64,000 nt of DNA, from assembly GCF_900083545.1 (NCBI RefSeq), contig NZ_LT559262.1, positions 3,212,324-3,276,323 of the forward strand. The letters run 5' to 3'. The stretch comes from Alistipes provencensis. Its GTDB lineage: Bacteria > Bacteroidota > Bacteroidia > Bacteroidales > Rikenellaceae. Below, piece after piece: positions 22,510 through 30,764 of this stretch. A program made the translations under genes and the position numbers. Under the pieces are notes generated by a model. It ran no database searches. It saw only the letters and a list, made by a program, of their open reading frames with translations, and was not told the DNA's origin. Position 1 is the stretch's first letter. Each line of letters opens with the position of its first letter.

Positions 22510-23253
22510 ATGAGCGAACCGGTAATTGTTCTTACGGAACTGACCAAGCAATACGGGACGTCCATAGTCGTCGACCACATCGACATGAGCGTTCAGCGAG
22601 GTGAAATATTCGGATTGCTGGGACCCAACGGCGCCGGAAAGTCTACGACCATCCTAATGATGCTGGGGCTGACCGAGCCGACTTCGGGGCATGTGGAGAT
22701 CTGCGGTATCGACTCGACGACGCACCCCATCGAGGTAAAGCGGAAAATCGGTTACCTCCCGGAGGACGTCGGCTTTTACGATGACATGACGGGGCTGGAA
22801 AACCTGCTTTTTACGGCACGCCTGAACGGAATCCCGGCGTCGGACGCCGCTGTCAGGGCGGAAAAACTGCTGGACCGCGTGGGACTCGGAACGCAACGGA
22901 AAAAGAAGGCGGGCAAATATTCCCGCGGCATGAGGCAGCGTCTGGGGCTGGCGGACGTCCTTATCAAGAATCCGGAAATCATTATTCTGGACGAACCGAC
23001 CTCGGGAATAGATCCGGCAGGCGTGCAGGAGTTCATCGACATGATCCACACATTGAGCCGGGAAGAGAATCTGACGATTCTGTTCTCATCCCACAATCTG
23101 GACCAAGTGCAAAAGGTATGCGACAGAGTCGCCCTGTTCGACCGCGGAAAACTGTTATCGCTGATCGATATCGGGGAGTTAAGACGATGCGACCGGGATT
23201 TGGCGGATACCTATAACCGGCTTATGACGAAAGGAGGTGCTGAAAATGCGTAA
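22510..23253 (+). CDS. ABC transporter ATP-binding protein
   Basis: 247 residues. Walker A GPNGAGKST (about 38-46), Q-loop region, signature YSRGMRQRLGLA, Walker B IIILDEPTSGIDP and the H-switch SSHNLDQ show a complete nucleotide-binding domain of the ABC-2/drug-exporter class. It couples ATP hydrolysis to the permease encoded downstream. The gene is 3 bp after the NEW3 gene and overlaps the permease start by 8 bp. Substrate unknown; this three-gene organisation is common for exporters of lipids, peptides or antibiotics. Confidence 0.93.
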   Translation: MSEPVIVLTELTKQYGTSIVVDHIDMSVQRGEIFGLLGPNGAGKSTTILMMLGLTEPTSGHVEICGIDSTTHPIEVKRKIGYLPEDVGFYDDMTGLENLLFTARLNGIPASDAAVRAEKLLDRVGLGTQRKKKAGKYSRGMRQRLGLADVLIKNPEIIILDEPTSGIDPAGVQEFIDMIHTLSREENLTILFSSHNLDQVQKVCDRVALFDRGKLLSLIDIGELRRCDRDLADTYNRLMTKGGAENA

Positions 23254-24202
23254 GGAGAACCATGCCTTTTGGGTTATCGTGAACAAGGAGATTTCCGACC
23301 ATGTGAAAAGCTGGCGATTCATCATCCTTGTCTCGATCATCGCCCTCACCTGTCTCGGGTCCCTGTACACGGCTCTCTCGAACATAGGGGCCGCCATCAA
23401 ACCGGACGATCCCGACGGAGGGTTTCTTTTCCTGAAATTGTTCACGGCTTCCGACGGAACGCTCCCGTCGTTCGTGATGTTCGTCAGCTTTCTCGGACCT
23501 TTGCTGGGCATCGCGCTCGGCTTCGACGCCGTCAATTCCGAACAGAACAAGGGAACGTTAAGCCGCTTGCTGTCTCAGCCGATTTACCGGGACAATATCA
23601 TCAACGCCAAATTTTTCGCGGCGCTTATCGTCGTCAGCATTCTGTTTTTCGTTCTGGGACTGCTCGTCATGGGCTGCGGATTGGTCGCCATCGGAATTCC
23701 GCCGACCGCCGATGAATTTCTGCGAATCATTCTCTTCATCGTCGTCAGCATTTTCTATGTGGCCTTCTGGCTGAATCTGGCGATCCTGTTTTCCCTGTGT
23801 TTCCGGCAAGCGACCACTTCGGCTCTGGCGGCGATAGCGGTCTGGATATTCTTCACGGTTTTCTATGCCATGATCGTCAATGTCGTAGCCAATGCGCTGA
23901 GCCCTTCGCCGATGGCCTCACAGTCGCAGATCATCGGTTACCAGAGATTTATTCTCGCGCTGATGCGACTGGCTCCCAGCGAACTCTACGGGGATGCCGT
24001 GACGACCCTGCTGATGCCTTCGGTCAGAAGTCTCGGGCCTCTGACCATGATGGAGGTACAGGGAGCCATTCCCAGCCCGCTCCCGCTGGGACAGAGCCTG
24101 TTGATCGTATGGAGACAGCTCACGGGGTTAATAGCCGCCACGACGATCTGTTTCGCCGGTTCATATGTGTTGTTCATGCGGCGGGAAATCCGGTCCAGAT
24201 AA
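23246..24202 (+). CDS. ABC-2 type permease
   Basis: 318 residues from ATG 23246, preceded by a perfect ribosome site AAGGAGGTG at 23231-23239; a GTG at 23237 lies within that site and is rejected. About six hydrophobic segments (FIILVSIIALTCLGSLY, VMFVSFLGPLLGIALGFD, LIVVSILFFVLGLLVMG, IILFIVVSIFYVAFWLNLAILF, LAAIAVWIFFTVFYAMIV, LTGLIAATTICFAGSYVLF) and the motif NKGTLSRLLSQPIYRD typical of ABC-2 permeases after the second helix. It forms the membrane part of the exporter with the upstream ATPase. Confidence 0.92.
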   Translation: MRKENHAFWVIVNKEISDHVKSWRFIILVSIIALTCLGSLYTALSNIGAAIKPDDPDGGFLFLKLFTASDGTLPSFVMFVSFLGPLLGIALGFDAVNSEQNKGTLSRLLSQPIYRDNIINAKFFAALIVVSILFFVLGLLVMGCGLVAIGIPPTADEFLRIILFIVVSIFYVAFWLNLAILFSLCFRQATTSALAAIAVWIFFTVFYAMIVNVVANALSPSPMASQSQIIGYQRFILALMRLAPSELYGDAVTTLLMPSVRSLGPLTMMEVQGAIPSPLPLGQSLLIVWRQLTGLIAATTICFAGSYVLFMRREIRSR

Positions 24203-24230
24203 AAGGTGAATCAAACGAAATAGCTGCTGA

Positions 24231-24265
24231 AAACGGAATGGCTTTGAGCCGTTCCGTTTTTTGTT
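24231..24265 (+). terminator. terminator of the ABC operon
   Basis: AAACGGAATGGC (24231-24242) and GCCGTTCCGTTT (24248-24259), then TTTTG. The hairpin and the next 90 bases have a homologous copy after tRNA-Asp at 25445. Confidence 0.85.
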
Positions 24266-24351
24266 TCAGGGCATCGGACCACGGCAGCCGGATTCCGCAC
24301 ACTTTGGATTTTAGGAAAAAATACCCTATTTTCGTAAAAATTACCATTCTC

Positions 24352-25293
24352 ATGAAACGACTGTCCCGTCTCCTGCTGCTCCTCGGCCTGTGCATCCTTT
24401 GCAGCGATGCGTTCGCCCGGAAATTCCCCAACTACCCGATCCCCCAGCGTCCCGATACGCTGCGCATCCTCGGCATCGGCAACAGCTTCACCGAGGACGG
24501 CACGGAGTACCTGCCCGACCTGCTTGAGGCGGCCGGAATCGGGAACGTCATTCTGGGCCGCATCACCCTCGGAGGCTGCTCGCTGGAGCGGCACTGTCAG
24601 GAATACGCTGCCGACACGGATTATTATACCTACTGCAAATCGACGCACAACCGCTGGGAAACCGTCCTGAAAAAGGCCCGTCTGCGGGACGGCATCGCCG
24701 ACGAACGGTGGGATATCGTCATCATCCAGCAGGTCTCCGGAAAGGCCGGCCTGTTCCTGACCTACGAGCCGTGGCTCGGACACTTGGTCGAGATCGTGCG
24801 GCTGCACTGCCCCAACGCCGGAGCCTGCATCGGCTGGCAGCAGACATGGGCTTATGCGCCCGACTCGAACCACGGGGATTTCAGCCGCTACGACCGCAAC
24901 CAGCAGTTGATGTATGAAGGGATCGTCGCGGCGGTGAAGCAGTTGAGGGACGAAACCTCCATCGAGGTCGTCATACCGACGGGGACGGCGATCCAGAACC
25001 TACGCGGCACGCAACCGGCCGATGCGCCGGAGGTCACCCGCGACGGCTTCCACCTCAATTTCAAGACCGGGCGTTACACCGCAGCCAGCACTTGGTTCGA
25101 GACGCTCGTAGCTCCGGCCCTGCGCACGACCGTCGCCGAAAACGAATGCCGCCTGCGGGGAACTCCCCACGAACTGACCGGGGAGGAAGCGGCCATTTGC
25201 CGACAGGCCGCCCAGAGGGCCTGCATCCGCAACTATTCGGCATGGACGGAAAACAAGGCCGACGAAATACGGGGCTTCGGCACGGCAAACTAA
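24352..25293 (+). CDS. DUF4886 (SGNH-hydrolase-like) secreted protein
   Basis: 313 residues from ATG 24352; the frame is open far upstream but that part is antisense or non-coding. Signal peptide LLLLLGLCILCSDAFA, then the SGNH block I ILGIGNSFTEDGT (about 43-55) and near the C-terminus DGFHLN, which supplies the catalytic Asp-His pair. Such DUF4886 proteins are periplasmic or secreted esterases in Bacteroidota, often acting on acylated sugars. It has its own terminator-promoter unit and a palindromic terminator directly after the stop. Substrate unknown. Confidence 0.87.
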   Translation: MKRLSRLLLLLGLCILCSDAFARKFPNYPIPQRPDTLRILGIGNSFTEDGTEYLPDLLEAAGIGNVILGRITLGGCSLERHCQEYAADTDYYTYCKSTHNRWETVLKKARLRDGIADERWDIVIIQQVSGKAGLFLTYEPWLGHLVEIVRLHCPNAGACIGWQQTWAYAPDSNHGDFSRYDRNQQLMYEGIVAAVKQLRDETSIEVVIPTGTAIQNLRGTQPADAPEVTRDGFHLNFKTGRYTAASTWFETLVAPALRTTVAENECRLRGTPHELTGEEAAICRQAAQRACIRNYSAWTENKADEIRGFGTAN

Positions 25294-25302
25294 AAAAATA
25301 TG

Positions 25303-25342
25303 CCGCAAATATTTGCGGTTTTCAGAAAAAACGGTATCTTTG
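25303..25342 (+). promoter_or_regulatory. palindromic terminator merged with promoter of tRNA-Asp (copy 2)
   Basis: CCGCAAATATTTGCGG (25303-25318) is a perfect 16-bp palindrome after the DUF4886 stop. Its right half contains the -33 TTTG (25312-25315), 19 bases before TATCTTTG (25335-25342), so terminator and promoter overlap. Confidence 0.7.
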
Positions 25343-25361
25343 CACTCGCAATAACCGGAAT

Positions 25362-25435
25362 GGTGCGTTAGTTCAGCTGGTTAGAATACGTGCCTGTCAC
25401 GCACGGGGTCAGGGGTTCGAGTCCCCTACGCACCG
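25362..25435 (+). tRNA. tRNA-Asp (GTC), copy 2
   Basis: 74 nt, identical to the tRNA at 2404-2477, with an intact cloverleaf and anticodon GTC. No element is inserted here. It could act as an alternative target for the integrase. Confidence 0.97.
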
Positions 25436-25444
25436 CTGAAAACG

Positions 25445-25481
25445 AAAACGGAATGGCTTCGATGCCGTTCCGTTTTTTGTT
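25445..25481 (+). terminator. terminator after tRNA-Asp copy 2
   Basis: AAAACGGAATGGC (25445-25457) and GCCGTTCCGTTTT (25464-25476), one G-T pair, followed by TTTG. Homologous to the terminator at 24231. Confidence 0.85.
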
Positions 25482-25562
25482 TCAGGGAATCTTCGCGCCA
25501 GCGGATTCCCGCACATTTTGAATTTTCCGAAAAACTCCGTATTTTCGTGAGAAACGACCAGC

Positions 25563-26726
25563 ATGAAACCGAACCCGCCTGTTGAACTGACGAACGAGCA
25601 ACGATCGTATTTAGGACTTGCCTCCGTAGAAGAGTCTTGGGAGCTGGTCTCTTTCGAGGGAATGTATCTCTATTATGACAAAGATACGATTCGCAAAAAG
25701 ATCGTGGCGACGGAAGATTCCTATTATGAAGCCGAGCTGTGCGAACACACCGCAGATAACCGGACAATCCTTCTGCCTAAAACCGAGCGGGGCAAACCCA
25801 AGAAAATGAACTATACGGCCTCCCTGTCATTCAGTCCTTTCGGGGTATACTTCTATTTCGGTGCAAACGACGTGACGATAGCCAACTATACCACACAGAC
25901 TACATTTTTTCACGATGCCAATGCTGCCGGCATCGATCTGAAAGAGTGGATAAACGACTGGATCGGCAACTCCACGCCAAAGGACATAGAAGAAATACAA
26001 GCATTCAGGAACGCGAAGCGGCAGCACGTCAAATATCGGGAGGGCGATTTTTTCGCGTTCAGGATAGGACGTCGCGAATGGGGGTTCGGGCGGATCGTGC
26101 TGGACATCGTGTCGCGTCACGAGGCGTTGAAACGGGGAAAGAACCACGGACTGCTCAATCTGATGGGTAAGTCGTTGCTCATCATGCTGTACCGCAAGCG
26201 CGCAACCTCTTATGCGGATATCGACACCGATCAGCTTTCGCAATGCGATACATTGCCCGTGCAAGCCATCATGGACAACCGCTTTTACTACGGAGAATAT
26301 CCGATCATCGGACATAAACCCGTATCGCCCGAAGAGTGGGAACCGATCATTTCATACGGACAAAGCATCAACCATGAAGATAAAAATACGGTCTATCTCC
26401 AATACGGACTGATATACCGGGAAACGACCGTCGACCGGTACGATAAATACCTGATCTGCCGAAATCCCGATTGTCCGTCCGGATACGACATAAATCCCTA
26501 CCGCATGGAACGTATCGGATTCGGGATAGACAACTACGATAATATCAGGGAGCTGATCGACAAAGGCCCTGCCGCACTTGCCGCACCCGCCGGAAAAAGA
26601 CACGATCCGGATTTGCGTTCGCCGGGAAACAAGGCTGTCAAACACGAAATATTCACGCATTTCGGATTGGATGCATCCAAAAGCTATGCGGAGAATCTGA
26701 AGATTTGTTCCGCTGCCGATGCCTGA
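25563..26726 (+). CDS. Imm26-like immunity-type protein
   Basis: 387 residues, cytoplasmic. The central part YREGDFFAFRIGRREWGFGRIV (about 158-179) matches the GDxFAxxL..GxGFGRI pattern of the Imm26 family of polymorphic-toxin immunity proteins. The N-terminal 150 residues (beta-rich, LYYDKDTIRKKIVA) and the C-terminal region are not recognised. No toxin gene is visible next to it, so it may be an orphan immunity gene. It follows tRNA-Asp after a terminator and a TATTTTCG promoter box. Confidence 0.6.
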   Translation: MKPNPPVELTNEQRSYLGLASVEESWELVSFEGMYLYYDKDTIRKKIVATEDSYYEAELCEHTADNRTILLPKTERGKPKKMNYTASLSFSPFGVYFYFGANDVTIANYTTQTTFFHDANAAGIDLKEWINDWIGNSTPKDIEEIQAFRNAKRQHVKYREGDFFAFRIGRREWGFGRIVLDIVSRHEALKRGKNHGLLNLMGKSLLIMLYRKRATSYADIDTDQLSQCDTLPVQAIMDNRFYYGEYPIIGHKPVSPEEWEPIISYGQSINHEDKNTVYLQYGLIYRETTVDRYDKYLICRNPDCPSGYDINPYRMERIGFGIDNYDNIRELIDKGPAALAAPAGKRHDPDLRSPGNKAVKHEIFTHFGLDASKSYAENLKICSAADA

Positions 26727-26759
26727 AACCTTTGACCCCCATTTTGCGTATTACATATT

Positions 26760-27923
26760 ATGACGAACTACGATTTCGATGAACTGATCCCGCGGCGGGG
26801 CACACACTCCGTGAAATGGGACGAACAACCCGCACCCGACATGCTGCCGATGTGGGTCGCGGATATGGATTTCCGGACGGCACCGACCGTCGTCGAGGCG
26901 CTTCGCCGCAGGGTCGAGCACGGCATTTTCGGCTATGCTAAGGTTCCGGAGAGTTACTATACGGCGATCACCGGGTGGTTCTCCCGGCGTCACGGCTGGG
27001 CCCCCGAACGCGAATGGATACTCCCCACGACGGGTGTGATTCCGGCCCTGTCGGCCATTCTCCGGGCCCTGACCCGCCCGGGCGACAAGGTGCTGATGCA
27101 AACTCCCGTCTACAACCATTTTTTCATCTCCGTCGCCAACAGCGGCTGTGAGGCCGCCGAATGCGAGCTGATCTACCGCGACAACACCTACACGATCGAT
27201 TTCGACGCATTGGAACGCGCAGCGGCCGATCCGGGCGTGACGCTGATGCTCCTCTGCAATCCCCACAACCCCGCAGGGCGCGTCTGGACGCCCGAAGAAC
27301 TGCGGCGCATCGGCGAGATCTGCCTGCGCAACGACGTCTTCGTCGTCGCCGACGAGATCCATTGCGAACTCATCATGCCCGGCTTCCGCTACACGCCTTT
27401 CGCCTCGCTTTCGGAGGAGTTCGCCCGGCACTCCGTCACCTGCACCTCCCCCAGCAAGGCTTTCAACCTCGCGGGACTGCAGGTCGCCAACATCTTCGCC
27501 GCGGATACCGCGATCCGGGAGCGCATCGAAGAGGCGCTCCACCGGAACGAAACGGGCGAAATCAGCCCCTTTGCCATCGACGCCCTCACGGCGGCTTACG
27601 ACGAAGGCGCCGAGTGGCTCGACGCACTCAACGGCTACCTCCACGAAAACTACCTTTTCCTGCGGGACTTCCTCGCCCGGGAACTGCCGCAATACCCCGT
27701 ACTGCCCCTCGAAGGAACTTATCTGGCGTGGATCGACTGCCGCGCCACGGGCATGACCTCGGAGGCGCTTGCCGACCGGCTGCTCACGGAGGGACGGCTC
27801 TTCATCAACCCCGGGTCGATCTACGGCCCGGCGGGCGAGGGATTCATCCGCCTGAACATCGCCTGCCCGCGGACACTGCTGATCGACGGACTCGAACGAC
27901 TGAAAAAAGTACTGACCCGATAA
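26760..27923 (+). CDS. MalY/PatB-family PLP-dependent C-S lyase
   Basis: 387 residues, standard length for the family. It begins MTNYDFDELIPRRGTHSVKWD with MWVADMDF and GIFGYAKVPESYY, typical of MalY/PatB; the PLP lysine is Lys233 in TSPSKAFNLAGLQ, with VADEIHCEL supplying the conserved Asp. The enzyme cleaves cystathionine or cysteine to release ammonia, pyruvate and a thiol; some members also act as aminotransferases. It lies 34 bp after the Imm26-like gene and 1 bp before the endonuclease/phosphatase gene, so the latter is probably co-transcribed. Confidence 0.92.
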   Translation: MTNYDFDELIPRRGTHSVKWDEQPAPDMLPMWVADMDFRTAPTVVEALRRRVEHGIFGYAKVPESYYTAITGWFSRRHGWAPEREWILPTTGVIPALSAILRALTRPGDKVLMQTPVYNHFFISVANSGCEAAECELIYRDNTYTIDFDALERAAADPGVTLMLLCNPHNPAGRVWTPEELRRIGEICLRNDVFVVADEIHCELIMPGFRYTPFASLSEEFARHSVTCTSPSKAFNLAGLQVANIFAADTAIRERIEEALHRNETGEISPFAIDALTAAYDEGAEWLDALNGYLHENYLFLRDFLARELPQYPVLPLEGTYLAWIDCRATGMTSEALADRLLTEGRLFINPGSIYGPAGEGFIRLNIACPRTLLIDGLERLKKVLTR

Positions 27924-27924
27924 T

Positions 27925-28761
27925 ATGAAAAAAACCGCACTTCTGCTGCTCCTCGCAGCTATGTTTTCCATGCCGGTATTCGCCGGCGACGGCCCGCAGC
28001 CGATCAAACTCATCTCCTACAACCTGCGCAACAGCGGCGCCAAAGACGGCGACAACAGTTGGTCGAAACGGCGTCCGGCCACGCCGCAGATGATCCGTCA
28101 GGAGGCCCCCGACGTATTCGGCGTGCAGGAGGGGCTGATCGACCAACTGCAATACATCGACACCGAATGCCCGCAGTACGCCCGCGTCGGCGTGGGGCGC
28201 GACGACGGAGCCGAAGGCGGCGAGATCATGGCCGTTTACTACCTCCGCGACCGCTTCGAACTGGTGGACAGCGGTACGCTGTGGCTCAGCGAGACGCCCG
28301 CGAAGGTCTCGCGCGGCTGGGACGGCGCCTGCAACCGCACCATGACGTGGGTAGAACTGCGCGACAAGGCTTCGGGCAAGGAGTTCTTCTATTTCAACAC
28401 TCACCTCGATCACCGCGGCAAGGTTGCCCGCGAAGAGTCGATCAAACTCATCGTCAGCGAAATACAGCGCATCGCGGGACAGAAAGCCCCGGCGGTTCTG
28501 GGCGGGGATTTCAACACTCCGGTCGACAGCCCGATCTTCAAACCGCTGACCAAACACATGAAGTCGGTCCGGGACAAGGCTCCGGAAACCGACCGCAAAG
28601 GGACTTTCAACGGATTCGGCTCGGCTCCCGACACGATCGTGATCGACCACCTCTACTACCGGGGCAAGCTCAAATGCCTGACTTTCGCCACGCTCGACGG
28701 CAACTACGGGGCTCCGTTCATTTCGGACCACTACCCGATCGCCATGACCTTCACGCTGTAA
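27925..28761 (+). CDS. secreted endonuclease/exonuclease/phosphatase-family protein
   Basis: 278 residues. Signal peptide ALLLLLAAMFSMPVFA, then the EEP fold with KLISYNLRNSG, DVFGVQEGL (metal-binding Glu), FNTHLDHRG, GGDFNT (Asp/Asn) and the C-terminal SDHYP (catalytic His). These secreted Bacteroidota enzymes hydrolyse phosphodiester or phosphoester bonds; the substrate is unknown. It starts 1 bp after the MalY/PatB stop. A bidirectional terminator follows. Confidence 0.92.
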   Translation: MKKTALLLLLAAMFSMPVFAGDGPQPIKLISYNLRNSGAKDGDNSWSKRRPATPQMIRQEAPDVFGVQEGLIDQLQYIDTECPQYARVGVGRDDGAEGGEIMAVYYLRDRFELVDSGTLWLSETPAKVSRGWDGACNRTMTWVELRDKASGKEFFYFNTHLDHRGKVAREESIKLIVSEIQRIAGQKAPAVLGGDFNTPVDSPIFKPLTKHMKSVRDKAPETDRKGTFNGFGSAPDTIVIDHLYYRGKLKCLTFATLDGNYGAPFISDHYPIAMTFTL

Positions 28762-28769
28762 AATAAAAA

Positions 28770-28800
28770 AATCCCGGAGCCCTGAACTCCGGGATTTTCC
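28770..28800. terminator. bidirectional terminator
   Basis: AATCCCGGAG (28770-28779) and CTCCGGGATT (28787-28796), with A-rich and T-rich flanks on either side. It separates convergent genes. Confidence 0.85.
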
Positions 28801-28810
28801 ATATTTCAGG

Positions 28811-29689
28811 TCATTGCCGCCGGCTGCGCAGGACGACCATCGTCACCGCCGCGACGATCAGCAGGATGCCACCCGCCCCCTGCGCCGTGAAAGGTTCGGC
28901 AAAGACGCATACGCCGATCACCACGGCCGTCAGCGGCTCCATGGCGCCGAAAATCGAGGTCAGCGTCGGCCCGATGCTCTTGATGGCCTGCACCAGCGCC
29001 ATGTTCGACACGGCGGTCGCGGGCAGGGCGATGCCGAGGATGCAGAGCCATGTATGGGGATCGGTTTCGAGACGGATGCCGCCCGTGAAACACCCGCCGA
29101 CGATGAAGAACAGCGTCCCGAAAGCCATCACATAGCAGGTCAGCACCGTAGAGTCGATCTCCACGGCCCGGCTCTTGCGCACGCCCACGATGTAGCCGCC
29201 GTAGGCGACGACCGACACCACCGACGACACGATGCCCAACGTCGTGTCCCCGCGCGTGAATCCGGCGTTGCCCTGCGAGAGCAGCACGGCTCCGACGATC
29301 GACAGTCCGATGGCGGCAAAGGTCCACACCGAGCCGCGTTCGCGGAAGAAGCACATCATCACCAGCGCCACGACCAGCGGATACATGAAATGGATCGTCG
29401 AAGCCACCCCGCTGGCGATGTTCTGGTAGGCGATCACCAGACTCAGCGACGTGGTGGCCCGGAACAAACTCAGCAGGAACACCGTGCCCAGTTCGCGCCT
29501 GCCGAGACGGAAATCGCACCCCGCCATCAGCCCGTAGGCGACCAGACAGAGCGACGCCACGCCCCAGCGATAAGTCAGCACCTCGAATGACGAATACCCC
29601 ACGCCGATCAGCAGCAGGGTGAACAGCGGAGCCAGTCCGAAAGTCGACGACGAGAGGGCCGCCCAGAGAATTCCTTTGACGCGATTCAT
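28811..29689 (-). CDS. EamA/DMT-family transporter
   Basis: 292 residues from ATG 29689; a longer frame to 29815 exists but begins with non-protein-like sequence. Ten hydrophobic segments in two EamA repeats (for example GILWAALSSSTFGLAPLF, IHFMYPLVVALVMMCFF and later GIALPATAVSNMALVQ, SIFGAMEPLTAVVIGV) make it a drug/metabolite-transporter permease, usually an exporter of amino acids or nucleotide sugars. It stands alone, convergent with the phosphatase gene. Substrate not predictable. Confidence 0.92.
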   Translation of the reverse strand: MNRVKGILWAALSSSTFGLAPLFTLLLIGVGYSSFEVLTYRWGVASLCLVAYGLMAGCDFRLGRRELGTVFLLSLFRATTSLSLVIAYQNIASGVASTIHFMYPLVVALVMMCFFRERGSVWTFAAIGLSIVGAVLLSQGNAGFTRGDTTLGIVSSVVSVVAYGGYIVGVRKSRAVEIDSTVLTCYVMAFGTLFFIVGGCFTGGIRLETDPHTWLCILGIALPATAVSNMALVQAIKSIGPTLTSIFGAMEPLTAVVIGVCVFAEPFTAQGAGGILLIVAAVTMVVLRSRRQ

Positions 29690-29880
29690 ACGATTCCGAT
29701 TACGACCGCAAAAGTAAACAATATATCCGCATTCCGCACCGCCGGAGGGCAGAAAAGGGGCAGAAAAGCAGTCTCCGGGGCTGTTTTTGCGCACAGCCTG
29801 CCCCGTCCGGTGCATCCCGACGAAAATGTTTGGCCGAGCGGATTTTTATGTTACTTTTGTATAATCAAATCCGCACACGC

Positions 29881-30729
29881 ATGAAATGGTACGCCAAATA
29901 CCTCCCCGTCTATGAAAAGCCTTTTGCCGAAGCCCCCGCGGCAGCCGTCGCCGAGGTCCGCGCGAAGCTGGCCGAACGGCAGTCGGACAAACCGCTGGTG
30001 ACGGTCTCCGTCATCGCCTACAACGAGGAGCGGCGCCTGCTGGCCTGCCTCTGGTCGCTCGCCGAACAGCAATGCCGCTACCCGATGGAGATCATCGGCA
30101 CGGACAACATGTCGAAAGACCGCACGGCTGAGATTTTCGAGACGGTCGGCCTGCCGTGGAAGCGCGAGACGACACCCGGATGCGGCCATGCACGCCTCTG
30201 CGGGCTGGGCCGCGCCCGCGGCAAGTACCATATCAACATCGACGCCGACACGATGTACCCGCCGCGCTATGTCGAGACGATGGTCGACGCGCTGGAACGC
30301 CGGGGCGTCGTGGCCGTCAGCTCGCTCTGGAGCTACATTCCCGACGCCTCGCATTCGGCATTCGGGCTCTGGTTCTACGAACTGGCCCGCGACACGCACC
30401 TGTGGCTCCAGTCATTCAAGCGGCCCGAGCTGAGCGTCCGCGGACTGGTCTTCGCCTACAATACGGAACTGGCCCGCAAGGTGGGCATCCGCACCGACAT
30501 CATCCGCGGCGAGGACGGCTCGCTGGCCCTCGGACTGAAACCCTACGGCCGCATCGCCTTCGTCCGCAAACGCCGGGCGCGCGCCGTGACGGGTTACGGC
30601 ACGGTTTCGAAGGACGGGTCGCTGATGGACAGCTTTCGTGTGCGGGCTGTCAAAGCCCTGAAAGGTCTCGGCGGGATATTCTCCAAAAAATCGGAATACA
30701 AGGACGAAGAGGACAACCTGTTGAAATGA
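29881..30729 (+). CDS. family 2 glycosyltransferase
   Basis: 282 residues from ATG 29881. A GT-A fold is visible: VTVSVIAYNEERRLLACLWSL at the start of the nucleotide-binding domain, IIGTDNMSKDRTAEI, and the metal-binding DxD as NIDADTMYPPRYVE. The C-terminus RAVTGYGTVSKDGSLMD is soluble, with no membrane helix. It probably transfers a sugar in cell-surface glycan synthesis. A TACTTTTG box lies at about 29850, upstream of the start. It stands alone between two terminators. Confidence 0.9.
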   Translation: MKWYAKYLPVYEKPFAEAPAAAVAEVRAKLAERQSDKPLVTVSVIAYNEERRLLACLWSLAEQQCRYPMEIIGTDNMSKDRTAEIFETVGLPWKRETTPGCGHARLCGLGRARGKYHINIDADTMYPPRYVETMVDALERRGVVAVSSLWSYIPDASHSAFGLWFYELARDTHLWLQSFKRPELSVRGLVFAYNTELARKVGIRTDIIRGEDGSLALGLKPYGRIAFVRKRRARAVTGYGTVSKDGSLMDSFRVRAVKALKGLGGIFSKKSEYKDEEDNLLK

Positions 30730-30764
30730 AAACTCCCGGCCGCATGGCCGGGAGTTTTCATTTT
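30728..30764. terminator. bidirectional terminator
   Basis: Perfect 14-bp stem GAAAACTCCCGGCC (30728-30741) and GGCCGGGAGTTTTC (30746-30759) with loop GCAT. Serves the glycosyltransferase and msrBA. Confidence 0.9.

Noticed and set aside
24231-24345. Possible second attachment site matching the tRNA-Asp downstream region
   Set aside because: The homology begins after the tRNA end; no tRNA-Asp bases are present, so it is a duplicated terminator-promoter unit, not an att site.
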